Shown piece by piece: positions 32,431 to 42,917 of a stretch of 64,000 nucleotides of DNA. The position numbers were made by a program, and so were the translations under genes. This stretch comes from Gentiana macrophylla. Lineage: Eukaryota; Streptophyta; Magnoliopsida; Gentianales; Gentianaceae. How positions within the stretch are numbered: the stretch's first letter is position 1; each line of letters opens with the position of its first letter. The notes under the pieces were generated by a model that saw only the letters and a program-made list of their open reading frames with translations, was not told the origin of the DNA and did not search any database. The DNA is taken from contig CM047808.1 in NCBI GenBank assembly GCA_026214975.1, positions 54,710,583 through 54,774,582 on the forward strand, given 5' to 3'.

Positions 32431-32475
32431 GTACTCAAAATGATCGCTTTAAATGATCAGCAATGAGACTAAAGA

Positions 32476-33137
32476 TGTGCCATTAGGAGGAAACTTACTC
32501 CTACTCGACCCCACGATATGTCATGAGTACCGAGTAGGGGCAATTATAGGCCGGCTCCGCCCTCAGGCCCGCCGACCCGAATGGTGACCCGAGTGGACCC
32601 ACTAATAATGGAGAACGAGGGCCGGAAAAAGGATAAACGGCCAGGCCCCACCTCAATACATGTTCTCGCACTGGTAATAGGGTTTGACCACAAGCCCACG
32701 ATGAGTAGAAGGGTGATGGATCTGACATAGATCCTTTTCCAAAACAACTGGAGAGTACGGACCGACAACACAACCAGCCGGGTAAGGACATACAATGATA
32801 GCTCAAGGATCCGCGCCGTTGTTGCTTTTGTTCGGCCAAACCAGGCACCGCAGATTTAGTTATACTATGTCATTAGTTGTAATTATGTTGCACTTAGTTG
32901 GATCTCATCCTATAAATAGGGCTCCATGTACAAATCATAAACTAAGCTAAATATATGCAAAGCCATGCAAAACTCTGCCAAATTTTCTGTTCTTTTATAC
33001 TTAAGCATCACCACCAGACTCACCTCCACACGACTGTATAGCTCCACCGTGAGCCACCATCTTCACACTGTTTTCAAATCCAAATATCCATCTAAAATCC
33101 ACCGCTGAACACCCGTGATAATTTCAAAGTTATCACA
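32476..33137 (+). repeat. Probable T1 3' LTR
   Basis: Assigned from a plus-strand TATAAATA at 32911-32918 and an ending ATCACA within the inverted repeat GTGATAA..TTATCAC (about 33116-33137). A TGTGCC start at 32476 is a guess; there is no second LTR and no good polypurine tract before it. The GC-rich part at 32500-32800 gives minus-strand open frames that look like chance. Confidence 0.35.
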
Positions 33138-33446
33138 GCTTAGGGAAGTGTCAAACGAATAAGTGATTTATGCATGTGGAAAATTAGAATTAATGGATCA
33201 TTTATTATTGGTGCTTAAACGTGTGTATTTTATTTTTAATCGGACATGAGGGTTGAAATATGGGAGTTAATGTCAGAAAATCATGGAAGAGACGGCAACG
33301 TCTCGATTCTCGATAATCATCTTTACTCTCTTGATCCACTCCTCCACTATCCTCAATAACCGTGAATTATATTCGAAAATAGTTAACGCCATGGGTAAAA
33401 CCTTCCAACACTCAAACATAAAACCCCGCTCACACCTTAAACCCAC
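33138..33446 (+). promoter_or_regulatory. Conserved region upstream of S1 ORF2
   Basis: Non-coding but similar to the S3 spacer (minus strand, 51362-52020). Shared blocks in the same order are TGGAAAATT.GA.AATTAATGG, GACGGCAAYG(T/C)CTCGATTC (33291 here, about 51709-51727 in S3), then a C-rich block CC(A/C)CTA..CTCAA.AAC.GTGA. Conservation between diverged elements outside coding sequence suggests a regulatory role for ORF2. Confidence 0.5.
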
Positions 33447-33454
33447 TATATAAA
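33447..33454 (+). promoter_or_regulatory. TATA box upstream of S1 ORF2
   Basis: TATATAAA in CCCACTATATAAACCACAC, 100 bp before the ATG at 33547. Confidence 0.6.
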
Positions 33455-33546
33455 CCACACTTCCAACACCTTACGTTTTCATTGCATTCAAGCAAGAATT
33501 TCTAGAAATTTTTTACGTTTTTTTCTCAAATTTTCTATCTCTCGAA

Positions 33547-34803
33547 ATGGATACATCTTCTTCACCTGCTATGTCTGCAACCCAATACAAGAAAACCAAT
33601 GTCATTGGGTCATTCTTTCAGCCCCAGCACTATTTGGATCTGTGCAACAATAACGCACAAGCACAAAGACTAGCGGATGCCTGTGCAAACTTAAGATTGA
33701 TGACTTTTCTCCATCCTGCAATCTCTGAGATTTTTGATGAGAATCATATCTCATTCTAGAAAAACACAGTATTTGTTGAAGGAATCATCACTACGGATGG
33801 AAGAATGACAGAGGACAAAATCACCACTACAGTGTATGGACAAGAACTGGTGATTACAACAGAATTGCTTCACCAACATCTCAAACTCTCAAATCGTGGA
33901 CCTACAAAGGTAGAGCATGTTGTTCAAGATAAAGATGCATTCTGAGGCAGATTGGGAGAATGTACCACCAAGAATAAGAAATTCAATCGCTTAAGGACTG
34001 CACTCAAGATGCCCTTCAAGGAGTTCATGTTGGATTCCATGAATGCATAGAAGGAATGTTGAGTTCCATGAATGCCATCACATAAGTCAAAACCAAATTA
34101 ATAGGCATAATCTAAGGTGGTTACATTTTGACTGGGCAACAAATGTATTCACAAGAATAAGGGACAAAATTGAGGGTCAGATTGATGCTGCTACGAAGGG
34201 AGATGAGAAAGGATTGGTGAAACCTTCCATTTTCTGGATGAAGAAATCATGTGAGATCTCTATTCACTATCTTTTGGCCTATTTAAAAGTGAAACCTGTC
34301 CATTTACACACTCTACATCCGGCCAAAGTGATGTATACATATGTGAAACAGCTCAAAGGAGGACGGAAAAAGAAAGATGATGCTCCTGCTACTGAACAAA
34401 GAAAGAAAAGAAGAGCATCCTTCTGCAACTTTTCAGATAGAAACTAAAGCATTAGAATTTGGAGAAGGAGGAAATGAGGAACAAAAAAAGGTTGAAGAAA
34501 TCCCTGAAAGAGAGATCAAGGTAGAAGAAGAAATCCCTGAGAGGGATATTGATCATATAGTTTGAGACTATTTGGACTAGGAAGATGGGTGATTCCAAGA
34601 TTCAGTTTTCAAAATATGACTGGTTGTTTGATGAAGAGGAATGGTTCTTTTCATTCATTGGATTAGACAACTTAGTAGGTCTCCTGGATGATAGATCATT
34701 GTGGAAGTTGATTGCAAATGCCTAAGCAAGATTGGCACACTGTGAAGAATAAAATGATGATCATGATGGTGATGATCATGATGATTGAAATGATGATGGT
34801 GGT
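33547..34803 (+). pseudogene. S1 ORF2, 5' part, truncated by S3
   Basis: Accessory protein of unknown function in the same family as S2 and S3 ORF2. Starts MDTSSSPAMSATQYKK. Residues 20-70 (IGSFFQPQHYLDLCNNN, LRLMTFLHPAISEIF) match S3 (RSFIHEENYLKLC, LGLLTFLNPLIKDIF). An ITTELLHQHLKLSN block lies near 33860. WATNVFTRI, AATKGDEKG and MYTYVKQLKGG follow at about 34137-34360. A bipartite basic cluster GRKKKDD..QRKKRRAS (34361-34420) comes next, then an acidic repeat with two EIPER copies (34497-34545). A run of GAT codons (about 34755-34800) precedes the S3 LTR. Stops at 33757 and 33942 and at least two frameshifts are present. S1 ORF2 downstream of 34803 lies outside the window. Confidence 0.7.
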
Positions 34804-36168
34804 TGTTGGTCCCAGAGAAGGGTAAAATTATATTCAGAGAGGGGAGGGTTAATGACTATACTGGAGGTTCAAAAACTTTTCTCAATATAAAAGCTTTTAG
34901 GCACTGGATAAGTCCATTCTTAATATGTTAATTCAAAGTAGTTTGTGCAATCACAAATATAAAATGCATTAAAGTAAGTGCAGTAAAATAAATTACTGAA
35001 AGTAAATTGCCACAAAGGCTTAAAGTGGTTCAGGGTGGTGTAATCCCTTAATCCACTCTTCTTCTGTGATGATTGGAGGAATTCACTATTGTTTTGACTG
35101 ATACAATAGATAGATTGTCCTTGGCGACACAAGCTTCACAATCTTCAAGACTATCACTCCCTGGCTTCATAAGCTTTAGTGACTCAGTCTTCAAAACTGC
35201 TCCTTGGGAACAAATCCTTCAGCAACTATCACAAACACAACTCTTTCTCAGATGGCTCTGATTCAGTTGCATGACAGATGTGAATTTGATTCATAGATTC
35301 CGTTGATCAATCTCAGTACTTGATGTGTAATTTTGAGTTCTTATTGCTGATTTGATCTCTAGATTTTTTTCTTTTAAGTTTAGATATAAGGCTTTTCAAA
35401 TTGACAGAGTTTCTACTTGTTTCATATTAGATTTAGTCGTTATTTTTCCTATCTGTAAATGCCTTCTATTTATAGCCTTGATAATCCTTGATATGAATTT
35501 CCATCCATTGGCTATTTAATGTGAGGATAATTCTTGATTCCCCCTTAATTATATTCTCCTTGATTTCAGTGATAGGATTTTCTTCAAACGTATATCACAA
35601 AATCCGTCCTTGATTGATTATACAATGAATGCTTGATCCTCATGAATCTTTCTTATTTTTCATAATCTGAACAAGTATAGTTCACTTGGCTTTTCTTTGA
35701 ATGGTTATGTGATCCTGCTGACTCGGCTATTTAGTTCTTCCTTCACTGCTTTGTCTTTACTCAGCCTATAGATAGTTTACTTTTCTGGTTTACTGCTTTC
35801 TTGATTTCTTTGATTTTACAAGACTCCTTGTCCTTCACTTATCCTTGATTTTGTTGAGATCAGTGTACAACATATTTGAAAATGAATTTCATCACTTGAA
35901 TTATAACTTAGACTTATCCAAGGTCATCACAGACTTCACTGGTTATAAGTCATACCATATGTCTTCATACCATATGTCTTCATGCTTCACTCTGCCGGAT
36001 TTCTGTTTTACATCGCCATCCTACCAACTAGTACAATACTTGTCTGACTCAACTTATACAACATGTCAGAAACTATGTAAAGACTTATACAGAGATTTCA
36101 AACTTATTTTAGGCTTGCTATAACAACTAGTATGGCCATCATCAAAACATAATAAAATGATCCTAAAA
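34804..36168 (-). repeat. S3 3' LTR
   Basis: About 1365 bp. Its minus-strand end is GGGACCAACA (34804), as in the S1, S2 and S4 LTRs; its start near 36168 reads TTTTAGGATCATTTT, with TT instead of TG, followed by ATGTTTTGATGATG. The right edge is set by the adjacent polypurine tract. The interior differs greatly from S1/S2, so S3 is another subfamily. Plus-strand frames inside (35845-36123) are chance. Confidence 0.75.
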
Positions 36169-36170
36169 AT

Positions 36171-36180
36171 TTCCCCCTAT
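36171..36180 (-). promoter_or_regulatory. S3 polypurine tract
   Basis: ATAGGGGGAA on the minus strand, directly before the 3' LTR, in the context TTTTGGCATCCTCAAATAGGGGG, which parallels the S2 tract at 24716. Confidence 0.8.
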
Positions 36181-36408
36181 TTGAGGATGCCAAAACCTCA
36201 GAAGCCTGAACATAAGTATTCAAATATATCCTAATACTAACAGAATAAAACTCAGAAATTTTTATTCATCCATTCAAGGGCCATAAGACAAGTAATTTCA
36301 AAACAGATTCAGAGTGCTACTTCTACATTTTGCTAAGTCCTGTTTGTACCTCTTGAACTTTGTAGTCTGAACCTCCTCCATGTCTTTCCAATGAATTTCT
36401 AGTAACTT

Positions 36409-39400
36409 TCATTTCCAGTAAGCCATGGCAGTGTACTCAGAGACCCCAAGAAATACTCTGTTGTTGATGAGTCCGTAAAAGCCAGGCATAGTCTCATTTT
36501 TCTTGGATTCTCCAAAGTATTTCTCAAGTCTATCCTTAGCTTCAGCAATGTGTGAATCACCAAACATGAGATTCTTGAACAGACTCCATTGTTCTCGACG
36601 ATTCATTCTCCTCATAGGACTGAAAAATATTACCATTTTTTGAAATGTTCCTGTTGTTCACTGGATAAATCTTCTGGTCCTTTTGAAGAAAGGGGTATGG
36701 CTTGACTTGGTCTGCTGGTTGAGCCAGATCTAGTATTTTGCTTGACAGATGCATACTCTCTTTTAACATCATTATAAACTTTGGCCATATCAGCTCTCAT
36801 CTTCTCATCATATTAGCCTAGCCAGTCTTCCCATGTCTTGTCATGCTTTTGGTTTGGATATAGACTGTCTTGAGTTATGAATAATTCTGTTACATTGTCC
36901 AACACCTCAACATCATATTCTTGCATGTTTCTATGGGTTGTGAAGGTTCTTTTCCCAATAGCATATCTGGTAATGTTGTTACGTCTGCCGGTCCTAGATC
37001 TGTGTACATTCATTGAGCCTCTTTGTTGACTGGATCCAGGCCTTTCCTGCCTTCCTGGTCTATCTCTGTCATCATCTCTTTATTGGATATGATGAGGGAA
37101 TCCTATGAAAGGTTCATTTGAGGACTTTTCCCTCTCCTCTCTAGCCTTTCTTAGTTGTTCTTTAGCTTCATTTCGGATTCTCATCTCTCTGCCTTGCTCT
37201 TAGCTGTTCCTCAATAAAATTCAGGGGTCTGAATGTTGATCCTTCAGGCTTATCATTTCTTTCCCCCTCTTTGGCAGCATAATCCTATTGTTGTAATAAG
37301 ATGATATTTGTAGCTTCAGCTGTACAAATCAGTGTATCAAGTTTGGATTCAATTGATGTGAATCTTTCATCATGATCAGTCAGCTTCTCGGTTGAGCTGT
37401 GAAATTTGCTTCCAACAACCATTTCCATTGACTCATTTTCTTGAGAAACATGTTGTCTAAGTACAGTAATATTATTGGTGAAATTTATGTTCATCTGTCG
37501 CATTAGGTCACCCTGCCTTTGCACAACAATGTTTTATGCATTAATGTACTATGAAATAGCCTGAAATCTTCTCTCTATTGAGTGGCTTTCATCTGTAAGT
37601 GATACATTCATAGATCTGAGATACATTGCTTGTTGTTCCAGTTCTTCAACCATCAAATCTCTTGCTTTTTGAAAAGCCTCATTTGATGTGCCAGTAGAGA
37701 GTTGAATGAGTTTTGTACGGATACCAGCTGGTTCTGTTGTGTTTGCCGTCATCCATCTTGGTGTGGCAAAGTGCGATGAGTGTCAGCTGATTCATGGGGT
37801 TGTGATATGGGTTGAGTAACATCGACACCTATTTCTACTTCTTCAAGTACTTTAGTAGATGTTATTTCTGTGGTAGCGCTTTCTCCTATTCCCCTTTGCT
37901 CTTTGCCGGGAGTTGCCTTGACTGGAGTGGCAGCAGGTGAACCAGTGTCCAACACTACTCTTGGTTCAGCTCTTGTGTCGACAGACAGTTGTGGAGCATG
38001 TGGAGCCGGTTCAGAATTGCTGGCAGCTTCCATAGTGTGCTGATCATGTGGCTGAGCTGATGGTGTTGCCTTAGCTGGTGTAGTTGTCTTTGCTAGCTCT
38101 TATGTGTGTAGAAAGGTACTCAAGAGGATGTTATCATCAATTGCATCAGCTGTTTGGTCAAATTATTTATCTTGTCCATCATCATCATCATTAGGATCAT
38201 CACCCTCTTAATATAATTCACCACTTTCTGTAATAGAAATCAGAAGCATTTTTGCCTTTGCTGCATCTATCATGTCCCAAAGGGAAGATTTATCAAGTAC
38301 ACAAACCAGGGTTCTGATCCACAGAAAACCAAAAAGCCAAGCTTCTTCTTCAAACATGTGTGCTGACTTTTAAAGCTGAAGTCTAGAGTCACCTACCATT
38401 CGAGATATGCTGCAATTCTATCATCAATATCTCTTGCAGATATTTTTTACAGGTTCTTCTGGAGTGTCATCATCATCTCTATTATATTTTTCAACCTCTT
38501 CAATGAAGGGTTGATTATCATCACCACTTCCTTCTCCCTCTTGTTGTTCGGGTTCGTCATCTGTTTTCTCTTCCTCTTCTTCATCTACTAAATTTTGAAA
38601 TTCTTCTTTGTCCAAATTTCTTTGAACTTTATGTTTCTTTCTTTGCCCGGAGGTGCTTCTGCCCGATTGTTTCCACTTCCCACCTCTTGTTGTTTTCTGC
38701 GGTTTGACATAAGTAAACATGATTTTGAAGTCATGCAATTTTTGGAGTATTACGATGGGTACTTTTAGACATTGCATGAGATAGTGGAGTTGAATTCCGT
38801 AGGACATCTTTACCTAGAAGATCCCATTGTTCTTCTTTCCTTCTACTAGCCCTTTGTAGCAGCATTGGCCTCTTCCTAGAATTGCTCTATGATTCTCAGG
38901 AAGAAATAGTTGGCCCAATTAAACTCCAGACTATTATAGATAATTCCCATGAGGTGTATTCTAGCCTCTCTCATGGCATTATTTGCTGCTAGCTTGCCTT
39001 CAATGTTCTTTCCAATTAGAGCACTGAATTCACTAAAAGGTTTCATTTAGGCATATCTAAGACAATTGAACTTCTTAGAGTCTGGGTTCACCATTTTAGC
39101 GATTGTTACCCGGACTTCATCCAAGTTTTGTGGAACAAGGGCCATTTTTGATTGACCTTTATTTGAGACTTTAAGGTGTTTGCGGATTACCTTTGTTGTA
39201 ATTACCACTCCTATACCATTGACAGATGCAACGATCTTGTCTTCACCCATTTCTACACCTGCTTTAGCAAAGAGCCCAGAAACACAGTTGGCGGTTTTCC
39301 AAAAATAGATGAGGCTTTTATAGAAAATATCTTTGATAAGAGGATTGAGAAAAGTCAGCAATCCTAGGTTTTTGCATCCAACCGCCAATCGTTATCCTTC

Positions 39401-39511
39401 TTCCTCATTTCAACATAGCTTTAAGTAGTTTTCTTCATGAATGAACGATCTAGCGGAAATCGATTTCTCATACTGTTTTCCAGTTTGGGTGGTAGAAGAG
39501 GATGAAGCCAT
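36409..39511 (-). pseudogene. S3 ORF2, full length but frameshifted
   Basis: Minus strand, ATG at 39511 (MASSSSTTQTGKQYEK), ending at 36409 with EYTAMAYWK. The N-terminal domain (39511-38800) has RSFIHEENYLKLC, LGLLTFLNPLIKDIF, ITTKVIRKHLKVSNKG and MFTYVKPQK, matching S1 ORF2. A basic cluster KWKQSGRSTSGQRKKHK (about 38630-38690) is followed by a strongly acidic part (LVDEEEEEKTDDEPEQQEGE, about 38520-38595), a variable linker, and long helices (about 37750-37285). The C-terminus has MFGDSHIAEAKDRLEKYFG (about 36510-36575). At least four frameshifts and several stops. No signal peptide or membrane span. Length is close to S2 ORF2. Confidence 0.72.
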
Positions 39512-39612
39512 TGTTTGAATAAGTTTGAGTTTTGAAAAAAGCTTTTTCAAAGAAAATAGGGTTTATGATTTGCAAGAGAGCATAAAGAATTCTAAAAAAT
39601 CTCTAAGTGTTG

Positions 39613-39620
39613 TTTATATA
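39613..39620 (-). promoter_or_regulatory. TATA box upstream of S3 ORF2
   Basis: Minus strand TATATAAA in CCTATATAAACAACAC, 109 bp before the ATG at 39511. The C2 insertion lies only about 37 bp further upstream and separates it from the conserved spacer block at 51709-51727. Confidence 0.6.
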
Positions 39621-39656
39621 GGATGATTTGATTAATGTGAATACGGTTGAATATCT

Positions 39657-39740
39657 TGTTCCCCTATGCAAATGAAATAAATATTCAGGAAAAATGAAGA
39701 ACAATTTTATTTCAAAAAATATAATTACAATTTAATATTT

Positions 39741-39807
<67 letters not shown>

Positions 39808-40630
39808 CAATATTAAAGGATATACAAAACTGAGACGAGTTGCACTCTGTCCTTAAGACAAATTTGCACCGGCTTGTACCCACGGTTGTTGCAATTGTCT
39901 CCTAGGATAACTCAGTTTACTTGTTCAGATGGAGAGGTACTTCAACTCTGAACTTCGTCGAACTCTGACAATGCCCAGAAACTCTTCAACCATGAATGCA
40001 GAAAAATATATTATGCAATGGAATGTATGTATGCTCTTGTATTGCTTGAATACTTATGTTCTTTTTCCATCTTGTGAATACTTGATTATATAGAGGCTCG
40101 GATTGTAATGGAATAGTCACAGCAATTAATTTCATTATTGCATAACTCCCAATACTTCCACTTTACTACAAGTAAACGGTTTTGTATTTAATCAGCCATC
40201 AGTTATGAAACTGTTCAAATTCAGCATTCAGTGATTCTACACAGCTAAATTCTGAACTTCCGCAAAGTGAATTACTTGGCGGAATTGTCACTTCACTCAG
40301 TCACTGACACTCGGCTGAATTTCAGCATTTCACTTTACTCGACTGAAATTTTGACTTCACTCGGCTGAATTTCTGGAGTCCAAAAATTTAATAGTTGACC
40401 CTCCCAAGGCTTATGCCCAAGAAGGCCCAACTCCCCAAGCCCAAGCCAATGGTCAATGGTCGACGGTCAATAGTCTCGGGCTCGGGCGGGCGGGCGGCAG
40501 GGCACGCGCACGCGTCTAGCAATTTTAGCATAAATTTGATATACCAAAACCATCTGAGTCTTCCTCCCTTTCTCTAGTAGCTTATACCTATCATCTATTG
40601 CCATCCTTTAAATACCTGATATTGGACTCC
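39657..40630 (-). repeat. C2 3' LTR
   Basis: 974 bp. Plus-strand reading TGTTCCCCTATGC to ATATTGGACTCC. It pairs with 50398-51361 along its full length, including the (TA)n tract at 39745-39804 and the CACTCGGCTGAATTTC repeats at about 40310-40375. The outer bases differ slightly from the other copy. Confidence 0.9.
39745..39804. repeat. (TA)n microsatellite in C2 3' LTR
   Basis: About 30 uninterrupted TA units. The other LTR has a similar tract at 50475-50537, so it was present when the element inserted or expanded in both. Confidence 0.95.
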
Positions 40631-40929
40631 CTTTCTCATAATTTTGTTCATTTTGGCCATGAATCACCTTGGTTTCAGAAAGTGCGTTAGAGAATTCTAG
40701 CCTCTTAATTCTCATACAAGCGGCCGCACTTCACACTTACATAGTTGATCTCCTATCAAGAGTATTCTGCCATACCCCACTTAACCTGTACACCACTGAC
40801 TGACAACTCTTTTATTCACGGAATGGGTAAGTGTTCACAGAATCTTCATAACTTAGTTGTCCCATTGACCCATGATATTGGGATCTCCAGTCAACATGGT
40901 TGGGTTACCATTACAACGTTTATGTTTCA
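40631..40929 (-). other. C2 3' untranslated region
   Basis: Non-coding between the RNase H stop and the LTR. On the minus strand a purine-rich GAGAAAGGGAG straddles the LTR start at 40630 and is the likely polypurine tract. The CATAACTTAGTTGTCCCATTG string recurs at 40849 and 41024, a short direct duplication. Confidence 0.5.
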
Positions 40930-41368
40930 ATAGGCTTTAATCCCATTCCGAGTGTCAATTTTGACATTTGATCTCTAGATAAACCTTTTGTAAGTGGATC
41001 CGCAAGATTCTCCTTTGATCTTCATAACTTAGTTGTCCCATTGTGCTCGATGTATCGCTGACTGACTATCACTATGTATGTTTATAGGAGCACTAGGTTT
41101 AGTCCAACATGGAATATCCTCTTGGAAATTACGAAGCCATTCTTCTTCTTCTCCTGCTTTATCAAATACGATAAACTCGGATTCCATCATGGAACGAGCT
41201 ATGCATGTTTGTTTTGTGGATTTCCATGACACCACAGCACCGCCAATAGTGAATACATATCTACTTGTGGCTTTAGAATCTTTGGAATCGGATATCCAAT
41301 TTGCATCACAGTATCATTTAATACTACTGGATATCTTGTATAGCATAAACCTAGATTCATTGTATATT
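40930..41368 (-). pseudogene. C2 RNase H, 3' part after G3
   Basis: Copia RNase H domain, which removes the RNA strand of the hybrid. On minus: YTMNLGLCYTRYPVVL (about 41300-41365), [19 protein letters not shown] (about 41170-41230), [17 protein letters not shown] and the IHSDSQSAI motif near 41070, then LSRDQMSKLTLGMGLKPIE ending near 40930. Several frameshifts. Its upstream half lies beyond G3 at 46779. Confidence 0.85.
41364..41368. repeat. G3 target-site duplication, left copy
   Basis: ATATT before the G3 5' LTR; the same five bases follow its 3' LTR at 46779-46783. Confidence 0.92.
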
Positions 41369-42896
41369 TGATGGGAGTCAACTTTACTGTACCTTGGTGC
41401 ACAGTTTAACCCCCATTTATCACTTTATTGGCATGTTTTGGGTAGTTCTAGACCTGTTTAAGAGGAATATCGAGATCTATATGCATGGGGAGTTAAACTG
41501 TCACATCGATAGTAAACTCTACCTTTTTAACGATTTTTAGCTCTTTTCCGAGCACTTTTGTCTTGCAGAATTACGTGTGGTGTTTGTTCGTATATGTATT
41601 GCAGGACTTAGGTGACTCGAGGACCCGGAAGGTGATGTTTTGGAATGAGAAACATGATCGTGGCATGAAGGTAGCATGAAAGTGAAGGAAAATCAAGTTT
41701 GGAGTGAAATCAAGGCAAACTAGAGATTGCCCTACCCAAACATGCGTTTGAATCAAGCTCAGGCCAAACTAGCGTTTGGAAAGTTCAAACGGGCGTTCAC
41801 AGAATCAGCACTTGATACTGAAATTTAGATTTTTTGATAGACGAGAGTTCAAATTACCCTTAAACGATCGTTTGGAGGGTTCAGCTCGATTTGGATAAAA
41901 CTCATATAAGGTGAATGAATGTTCACCGTTCAAGAACCCTTGACGTAAAATGGGCAAACAAGCGTGCACCAGGAGGGCAAACGCTCGTTTGGCCCCGACA
42001 GCGGTATTCACCGTACCTGTCCATTAATCTTTTCTTTGACGCATCTTGGAGGCATTTTCTGGTCATCGTTTTCATAAAGGTTGTTGGTAATTGAACGAGC
42101 TTTCCGACGCATCTGGAATCGTTCAAATCAGAGCTCTACACAAAAAGTTATCACCGATTTACTGAAGCCGAGTCAAGTTGGGCCCGAATTGGTCGGCCCA
42201 ACTAGGTCAATGTCGCGATTTTTGCTCTATATGAGAGCATCTAAACCTAAGAAAGTGAGAATTCTGATTTTTATTGGCTTGGACTGAGTTTGAAGCCGGC
42301 TTAGGTGCTCAACCCAGCCGCTTCGGCTGTTGTTATGACATGTTGACATCTAAATAGTCGGATTAGAGCTTTGGACTAGGCTCCATATTTCAATTTCTTA
42401 GTTTAGATTTTTGAATATAGAGTAGAATATGATATTCGATCGATAGTTTGGTGGAGTTCATGCCTGGGATCATTGTACGAATTAAAGGTTGTATCTTTTG
42501 ATGATTTGGGATTCAGATTTCTTGATTTACAATATTTTGATCTTCATTATTGTAAGTTTCCTAATTTCAATTTGTTTTCTCTCAATATTGTTTTGATTGT
42601 GTAGATCATTGGTTTGATTAAATTTGATATTGATAAGAGTTTTTGATTCAGATCCTTGTTTATGTTGTAAAATAGTAAAAGCTTCGATCTTTTGTCTTGT
42701 TCATATACCCTTTGCCCTATGATTTTAACACAAGTTTTATATTCAATTCAATCTCCCGGTGGAATCGAGCTCGGTCTCTGAACGCACTACCTACGATCGA
42801 CCCGGTCCACTGCCGGTTAGAAAGTGAGTTTTTCCTAAGTTTCGAGTTTCTATAAGTTGTATTTGATCGAGCCAGATTGTGAAATCTTATTTATCT
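41369..42896 (+). repeat. G3 5' LTR
   Basis: Starts TGATGGGAGTCAAC and ends TTATCT, where the 3' LTR has TTATCA. It carries CAAACGCTCGTTTG-type palindromes at 41750-41995 and a weak CTATATGAG box near 42227. U5 (42745-42895) includes the ACGATCGACCCGGT block common to Ty3 LTRs in this window. Confidence 0.92.
41745..41995. repeat. Cluster of CAAACG(N)CGTTTG palindromes in G3 U3
   Basis: Copies or halves: ATGCGTTTGAA, CTAGCGTTTGG, CAAACGGGCGTTCAC, AAACGATCGTTTGG, AAGCGTGCACC and AAACGCTCGTTTGG. The 3' LTR repeats the set at about 45595-45870. It is a diverged counterpart of the GACGGGCGTCC array in G1 and G4. Confidence 0.65.
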
Positions 42897-42898
42897 AA

Positions 42899-42917
42899 TG
42901 GGCGCCGTTTCCGGGGA
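42899..42917 (+). promoter_or_regulatory. G3 primer binding site, tRNA-Asp-like
   Basis: TGGGCGCCGTTTCCGGGGA, two bases after the LTR end. It is the tRNA-Asp motif TGGCGCCGTTGCCGGGGA with one extra G and one G to T change. Confidence 0.75.

Larger units (their letters stand above)
29500..33137 (+). mobile_element. T1: 3' remnant of a Tat-lineage Ty3 element with antisense ORF
   Basis: An insert between the S1 spacer and the S1 ORF2 promoter region. It has a long minus-strand decayed ORF (29500-31376) with its own TATA box, a tandem-repeat block (32142-32430) and what looks like a plus-strand LTR end with TATA at 32911. Plant Tat-lineage elements (Grande, RIRE2, Ogre-type) are known to carry an antisense ORF between pol and the 3' LTR and tandem repeats in the 3' untranslated region, and this order fits. 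Gag, pol and the 5' LTR are missing. Both edges are approximate; GAAGT occurs near both ends (about 29493 and 33145) but I would not call it a target duplication. Confidence 0.5.

Noticed and set aside
32501..32848. Two overlapping minus-strand frames in GC-rich sequence
   Set aside because: No recognisable motif; high GC lowers stop frequency, and the region lies in a probable LTR.
29493..33149. GAAGT as target-site duplication of T1
   Set aside because: The bases next to it do not give LTR-like TG or CA ends.
33547..34803. ORF2 as an envelope gene
   Set aside because: Its position after pol fits, but no signal peptide, membrane span or glycoprotein-like cysteine pattern is seen in any of three copies.
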